From: Dehalococcoidia bacterium
GTDB lineage: Bacteria > Chloroflexota > Dehalococcoidia > Lucifugimonadales > JAGWBF01
Reading direction: 5' to 3'
DNA: 45,869 nucleotides
Assembly: GCA_021296025.1 (NCBI GenBank)
Contig: JAGWBF010000023.1
Location: 1 to 45,869, forward strand
Under the pieces are notes generated by a model. The model ran no database searches and was not told where the DNA came from. It saw only the letters and a program-made list of their open reading frames with translations. Positions 41,341 to 45,869 of the stretch are shown piece after piece (position 1 is the stretch's first letter; each line of letters begins with the position of its first letter). The position numbers and the translations under genes were made by a program.

Positions 41341-44300
41341 ATGGGGTATTTGTCCGAGCCCAGGAAGCAGGGGCTCTACGATCCTGCCTTTGAGCATGAC
41401 GCCTGCGGCGTAGGGGTGGTCGCCGATATCAAGGGTGGCCGCTCCCATTCCATAATCGAAAAGAGCCTGGAAGTACTGGTAAACCTGGGCCATCGAGGGG
41501 CCTGCGGCGCCGACCCGGAGACTGGTGATGGCGCAGGCATTCTTTTCCAGATGCCCCATGCCTTCTTCAGCCGCACGGCGCCCAGCCTGGGATTCGAGCT
41601 GCCTCCACCGGGCATGTACGGCGTAGGCATGGTCTTCCTGCCCTGGGACCGGGATGAGTCCCAAAGATGCCAGGAGATAGTCGAGAACGTTGTGGCTGAA
41701 GAGGGCCAGACTTTCCTGGGATGGCGGGATGTGCCCGTGGACCACGATGCTATCGGTTCCCACTCCAGGCAGGTGGCCCCCGCTATAAAGCAGGCCTTCG
41801 TGGCGGCCGGCCCGGACATCGCGAATGAGTCGGAACTGGGACGCAAGCTCTACGTGGTCCGCAAGCGGATAGAGGCCTGTGCAGCTTCCATCGACCTGAA
41901 GGGCCAGGGGTGCTTTTACATTCCCAGCTTCTTCACCAACCGCATCGTTTACAAGGGGCTCCTCCAGGCCCACCAGATACCCGGCTTCTACCTGGACCTG
42001 CAAGAGGCCGATCTGGATACGACATTCGCCCTGGTGCACTCCCGTATCAGCACCAACACCCTGGGGTCGTGGCCCTTGGCCCATCCCTACCGTCTGCTGT
42101 GTCACAACGGCGAGATAAACACCCTTAGGGGCAACCAGAACTGGATGGCTGCCCGCCAGGCTATGTTCTCGTCTCCCCTCTTTGGCGATGATCTGCAGAA
42201 GTTGTTCCCCATAATCATGCCGGGCCAGAGTGACACCGCCTGCCTGGACAACGCGCTGGAGCTTCTACTTGCCACCGGCCGCTCCCTGCCCCATTGCCTC
42301 ATGATGCTGATTCCCGAGGCCTCGGGGCACCTTGTGGACATGCCCCAGGAAAAGCGGGACTTCTACGAATACCATTCGGCCCTCATGGAACCCTGGGACG
42401 GGCCTGCTTTGCTGGCGGTTACCGACGGGGTACGGGTCGGTGCCATCCTGGACCGCAACGGGTTGCGCCCCTTCCGTTACCTCGTCACAAAAGACGACCT
42501 GCTGGTGATGGCATCGGAGGCAGGGGTGCTGGATGTCCCGCCCGAGGATGTTGTATTCAAGGCCCGCCTGGAGCCTGGCAGGATGTTCCTGGTTGACCCC
42601 TCCCAGGGGCGGATCATCCAAGACCAGGAGATCAAGACCGAGCTGTCCCGCCAGAAACCCTATGGGCAGTGGCTCTCCGAGAACGTTATAGAGCTGGACG
42701 ACCTTCCCAAGCCAAAAGATGTACCCGCCCCGGACTTCGACAGCCTGCTGGAGAGGCAGAAGGTGTTCGGCTACACCCTGGAGGACATGCGCATAATCCT
42801 GGAACCCATGGCCTCGACAGGCGCGGAACCGGTCGGATCCATGGGCAACGACACCCCTCTAGCGATGCTGTCGGACAAGGCTCCCCTGCTCTTCAATTAC
42901 TTCAAGCAGCTCTTCGCTCAGGTGACCAATCCCCCGCTGGATGCCATCAGGGAGGAGCTTGTCACCTCAACCAGCAGCTTCATCGGCTACGAGCGCAACC
43001 TGTTCGACGAAACCCCAGAGCACTGCCGCCAGCTTCTCCTGAGAGAACCCATCATCACCAACGAGGAGATGGCCAGGATTCGCAGTATGGACACGGGGCC
43101 GGTCAAGTCGGCCACCCTTTCCACCCTCTTCCCCGCCGACGGGGATGCCGGGGCCATGGAGGATGCCCTATCCCGTATATGCCGCGAGACTAGCGAAGCA
43201 GTCGAAGATGGGGCCAGCATTCTCATACTCTCCGACCGGGGCGTGGACTCCCGCCACTCCTACGTACCCTCGCTCCTTGCCACTGCGGCTGTCCACCATC
43301 ACCTCATAAGGGAGGGTAGCCGCCCCAAGGTGGGGCTGGTGGTGGAATCCGGGGAACCCCGGGAGGTTGCCCACTTCGCACTTCTCATCGGCTATGGTGC
43401 CGGCGCCGTCAACCCTTACCTGGCCTTCGAGACCCTGGAGGACCTGAAGCGCACGGGCATCCTGTCCAACGGCTCAGACCCCAAGGGTCCGGAGAAGAAC
43501 TACGTCAAGGCTGTTCACAAGGGTGTGGTGAAGGTGATGTCCAAGATGGGCATCTCCACCATCCAAAGCTACCGCGGCGCCCAGATATTCGAGGCGGTGG
43601 GCCTTGGAGACGAGGTCATTGACCGGTACTTTACCGCCACGCCGTCCCAGCTGGGCGGCGTGGGATTGGACGTCATCCAGGAAGAGACCCTAACCCGGCA
43701 CCGGCAGGCTTACCCACCCCAGGCGGTGGCCGCTACCTTGGACCTGGAAGTTGGAGGCAACTACCACTGGCGATGGGATGGCGAACACCACATGTACAAC
43801 CCCAATTCCATCGCCAAGCTGCAACATTCAACTCAATCCAACAGCTACGAGACATACCAGGAGTTCGCCGAGCTGGTGGATGGACAGAGCAGGGAGTGCG
43901 CAACCATCAGGGGGCTGCTGGGCTTCAGAGAGGATGTCCAGCCTCCCGTGGCCCTGGACGAGGTTGAGCCTGCTTCCCAGATCGTAAAGCGGTTCGCCAC
44001 CGGCGCAATCTCCCTTGGCTCCATCAGCAGGGAAGCCCACGAGACCCTGGCTATGGCCATGAACCAGATCAGCGCCCGGAGCAACACCGGTGAGGGAGGC
44101 GAGGATTTCCATCGCTTCACTCCTGACCCCGACGGCCGGTCCCGCAACAGCGCCATCAAGCAGGTTGCGTCGGGTCGCTTCGGGGTGACCAACAACTACC
44201 TGGTGAATGCCCAGGACCTGCAGATAAAGATGGCCCAAGGGTCCAAGCCCGGAGAGGGTGGACAGCTGCCGGGGCACAAGGTGGACGAATACATCGGTTG

Positions 44301-45869
44301 GGTGCGCCACACCACTCCAGGGGTTGAGCTAATCTCGCCGCCTCCCCACCATGACATCTACTCCATCGAAGACCTGGCCCAGTTAATCTACGACCTGAAG
44401 TACACCAACCCCAGCGCCCGCATACACGTGAAGCTGGTGTCCGAGGTTGGCGTTGGCACCATCGCCGCCGGAGTATCCAAGGGTCACGGCGACGTGGTGT
44501 TGATCAGCGGGGACAGCGGCGGCACCGGGGCTTCCCCCGAGTCTTCCATCAAGCATGCAGGCCTCCCGTGGGAGCTGGGCGTAGCCGAGACCCAGCAGGT
44601 CCTGGTTATGAACGACCTGAGGGGACGCATCGTCGTGCAGGCCGACGGGCAGCTGAAGACGGGACGGGATGTGGCCATCGCCTGCCTGCTGGGGGCCGAA
44701 GAGTTTGGATTCTCCACCGCTCCCCTGATAACCCTGGGGTGCATCATGCTCCGGAAGTGCCACCTGAACACCTGCTCCGTGGGCATAGCCACCCAGGACC
44801 CCGACCTGCGGGCACGGTTCGCAGGCAAGCCTGAGCATGTCATCAACTACTTCTTCTTCATAGCTGAACACCTGCGGGAGATCATGGCCCGGCTGGGCTT
44901 TCGGACGGTGGCCGAGATGGTGGGGCGGGTGGATGTCCTCGAAACCGAGGCGGTCATATCCCACTGGAAGACCCGAGGTATCGACCTCTCCAACCTGCTG
45001 CACATGCCCCAGGTACCTGGGGATGTGGCCACCCACTGCATCCAGGAACAGGACCATGGCTTGGAAGGCGTCATCGACAGGGAGCTTATCGCCCGGTGCG
45101 CCGATACCCTCAAGAACAGGTCCCCTATCAAGCTCAGCTACCCAATACGCAATCATCAACGCACGGTGGGCGCCATGCTGAGCGGAGAGGTCTCCCTACG
45201 CTACGGCGAGGACGGCCTTCCCGACGACACCATCCAGGTCGAGTTCAAGGGCTCCGCCGGACAGAGCTTCGGCGCCTTCCTGACAAAGGGAGTGAGTCTC
45301 TTCCTGGAGGGCGACGCCAACGACTACATCGGCAAGGGGCTTTCGGGAGGGAAGATCGTCGTTTACCCTCCTGCAAAGTCCACCTTCCGCCCCGAAGAAA
45401 ACGTGATCGTCGGCAACGTGGTGCTGTACGGCGCCACCGAGGGCAAGATGTTCATCCGCGGCGTGGCCGGCGAGCGATTTGCTGTGCGGAACAGCGGGGC
45501 CGAGGCTGTGGTGGAGGGAGTCGGCGACCATGGATGTGAGTACATGACCCGGGGTACCGTCGTGGTGCTGGGTCCGACGGGGCGCAACTTCGCCGCCGGG
45601 ATGAGCGGCGGCATCGCATACGTGCTCGATGAAGAGGGGACCTTCCACCAGCGCCACAATCCCGAGATGGTGGACCTGGAGCCGGTGGAGGATGAACGGG
45701 ACAAGCGGGAGCTGAAGTCCCTTATCGAAGAACATTACCGGCACACCGGCAGCGGCAGGGCCAAGCAGGTGCTGGACGGATGGGAGAGCATGCTGGCCAG
45801 GTTTGTGAAGGTGTACCCGCGGGCTTACCGACGGGCATTGGAAGAAGCAGCCGCGCTGGGAGGCGCATC
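41341..45869 (+). CDS. gltB: Glutamate synthase large subunit (GltB), 3' end cut
   Basis: Glutamine:2-oxoglutarate aminotransferase, the partner of glnA. The ORF from the ATG at 41341 (GGGAGG 12 bases upstream) is open to the window edge, 1509 codons, so only a few residues should be missing. The nucleophile is C22 (EHDACGVGVVAD) after a 21-residue propeptide. The N-terminal amidotransferase domain shows HSRISTNTLGSWPLAHPYRL and CHNGEINTLRGN. The FMN domain has GGTGASPESSIKHAGLPWEL. The [3Fe-4S] ligands are C1134-x5-C1140-x4-C1145. The C-terminal beta-helix domain (GDANDYIGKGLSGGKIVVYP) follows. No gltD is visible inside the window. Confidence 0.97.
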   Translation, partial: MGYLSEPRKQGLYDPAFEHDACGVGVVADIKGGRSHSIIEKSLEVLVNLGHRGACGADPETGDGAGILFQMPHAFFSRTAPSLGFELPPPGMYGVGMVFLPWDRDESQRCQEIVENVVAEEGQTFLGWRDVPVDHDAIGSHSRQVAPAIKQAFVAAGPDIANESELGRKLYVVRKRIEACAASIDLKGQGCFYIPSFFTNRIVYKGLLQAHQIPGFYLDLQEADLDTTFALVHSRISTNTLGSWPLAHPYRLLCHNGEINTLRGNQNWMAARQAMFSSPLFGDDLQKLFPIIMPGQSDTACLDNALELLLATGRSLPHCLMMLIPEASGHLVDMPQEKRDFYEYHSALMEPWDGPALLAVTDGVRVGAILDRNGLRPFRYLVTKDDLLVMASEAGVLDVPPEDVVFKARLEPGRMFLVDPSQGRIIQDQEIKTELSRQKPYGQWLSENVIELDDLPKPKDVPAPDFDSLLERQKVFGYTLEDMRIILEPMASTGAEPVGSMGNDTPLAMLSDKAPLLFNYFKQLFAQVTNPPLDAIREELVTSTSSFIGYERNLFDETPEHCRQLLLREPIITNEEMARIRSMDTGPVKSATLSTLFPADGDAGAMEDALSRICRETSEAVEDGASILILSDRGVDSRHSYVPSLLATAAVHHHLIREGSRPKVGLVVESGEPREVAHFALLIGYGAGAVNPYLAFETLEDLKRTGILSNGSDPKGPEKNYVKAVHKGVVKVMSKMGISTIQSYRGAQIFEAVGLGDEVIDRYFTATPSQLGGVGLDVIQEETLTRHRQAYPPQAVAATLDLEVGGNYHWRWDGEHHMYNPNSIAKLQHSTQSNSYETYQEFAELVDGQSRECATIRGLLGFREDVQPPVALDEVEPASQIVKRFATGAISLGSISREAHETLAMAMNQISARSNTGEGGEDFHRFTPDPDGRSRNSAIKQVASGRFGVTNNYLVNAQDLQIKMAQGSKPGEGGQLPGHKVDEYIGWVRHTTPGVELISPPPHHDIYSIEDLAQLIYDLKYTNPSARIHVKLVSEVGVGTIAAGVSKGHGDVVLISGDSGGTGASPESSIKHAGLPWELGVAETQQVLVMNDLRGRIVVQADGQLKTGRDVAIACLLGAEEFGFSTAPLITLGCIMLRKCHLNTCSVGIATQDPDLRARFAGKPEHVINYFFFIAEHLREIMARLGFRTVAEMVGRVDVLETEAVISHWKTRGIDLSNLLHMPQVPGDVATHCIQEQDHGLEGVIDRELIARCADTLKNRSPIKLSYPIRNHQRTVGAMLSGEVSLRYGEDGLPDDTIQVEFKGSAGQSFGAFLTKGVSLFLEGDANDYIGKGLSGGKIVVYPPAKSTFRPEENVIVGNVVLYGATEGKMFIRGVAGERFAVRNSGAEAVVEGVGDHGCEYMTRGTVVVLGPTGRNFAAGMSGGIAYVLDEEGTFHQRHNPEMVDLEPVEDERDKRELKSLIEEHYRHTGSGRAKQVLDGWESMLARFVKVYPRAYRRALEEAAALGGA

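Overview
The window looks like a chromosomal segment of a GC-rich (roughly 60 %) bacterium, most plausibly a member of the Chloroflexota (Dehalococcoidia/SAR202-like). That placement is inferred from gene content only: a complex I operon without nuoEFG, an F420/LLM-type oxidoreductase, many stand-alone SDR and ThDP enzymes, a PAC2 protein and a cytidylate-kinase-like protein. No rRNA, tRNA, IS element, prophage or CRISPR array was recognised.

Layout. 1-7192: a minus-strand respiratory complex I operon, nuoA-B-C-(orf88)-D-H-I-(orf63)-J-K-L, with a clear promoter upstream of nuoA; nuoL runs off the left edge. 7232-10758: a class III aminotransferase, threonine synthase and a PAC2 protein. 10899-14591: a minus-strand catabolic-looking cluster (amidohydrolase, LLM oxidoreductase, metallo-beta-lactamase hydrolase, two RidA-family proteins). 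14695-16090: RNase HI next to a two-gene toxin-antitoxin-like module (nucleotidyltransferase-like DUF6932-type protein plus XRE regulator) with a probably leaderless, palindrome-containing promoter. 16140-21785: sulfate adenylyltransferase, an EamA transporter split in two frames, ComEA, branched-chain aminotransferase, PlsY, a small membrane protein and a PAP2-like protein without its catalytic residues. 21795-24468: a CoxG-family gene damaged at its 5' end, an acetolactate-synthase-like ThDP enzyme, and a DUF1330 gene broken by one base. 24837-27392: leuS.

27417-31057 is a six-gene minus-strand operon: a two-subunit ThDP decarboxylase of the ComD/ComE (sulfopyruvate/phosphonopyruvate decarboxylase) type, a two-helix membrane peptide, a second beta-like subunit that has lost its ThDP/Mg ligands, and two short-chain dehydrogenases, one lacking the catalytic lysine. 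31327-33428: cytidylate-kinase-like protein and selenocysteine synthase SelA. 33480-39627: membrane proteostasis genes, namely an HflC carrying four DUF5666-like repeats at its C-terminus, an hflK broken by two frameshifts, and ftsH; between them lie a hypothetical gene and a DUF4160/DUF2442 pair. 39799-45869: nitrogen assimilation, glnA followed by gltB (cut a few codons before its end).

The most unusual items are the HflC-DUF5666 fusion, the ThDP operon with a paralogous pseudo-subunit, the two unknown small genes embedded in the nuo operon, and the DUF6932/XRE module. Frame-breaking lesions (eamA, coxG, DUF1330, hflK twice) recur between 17.9 and 36.2 kb, so real gene decay and indel errors in the assembly both have to be considered. 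All family assignments are from reading motifs; no database search was run.
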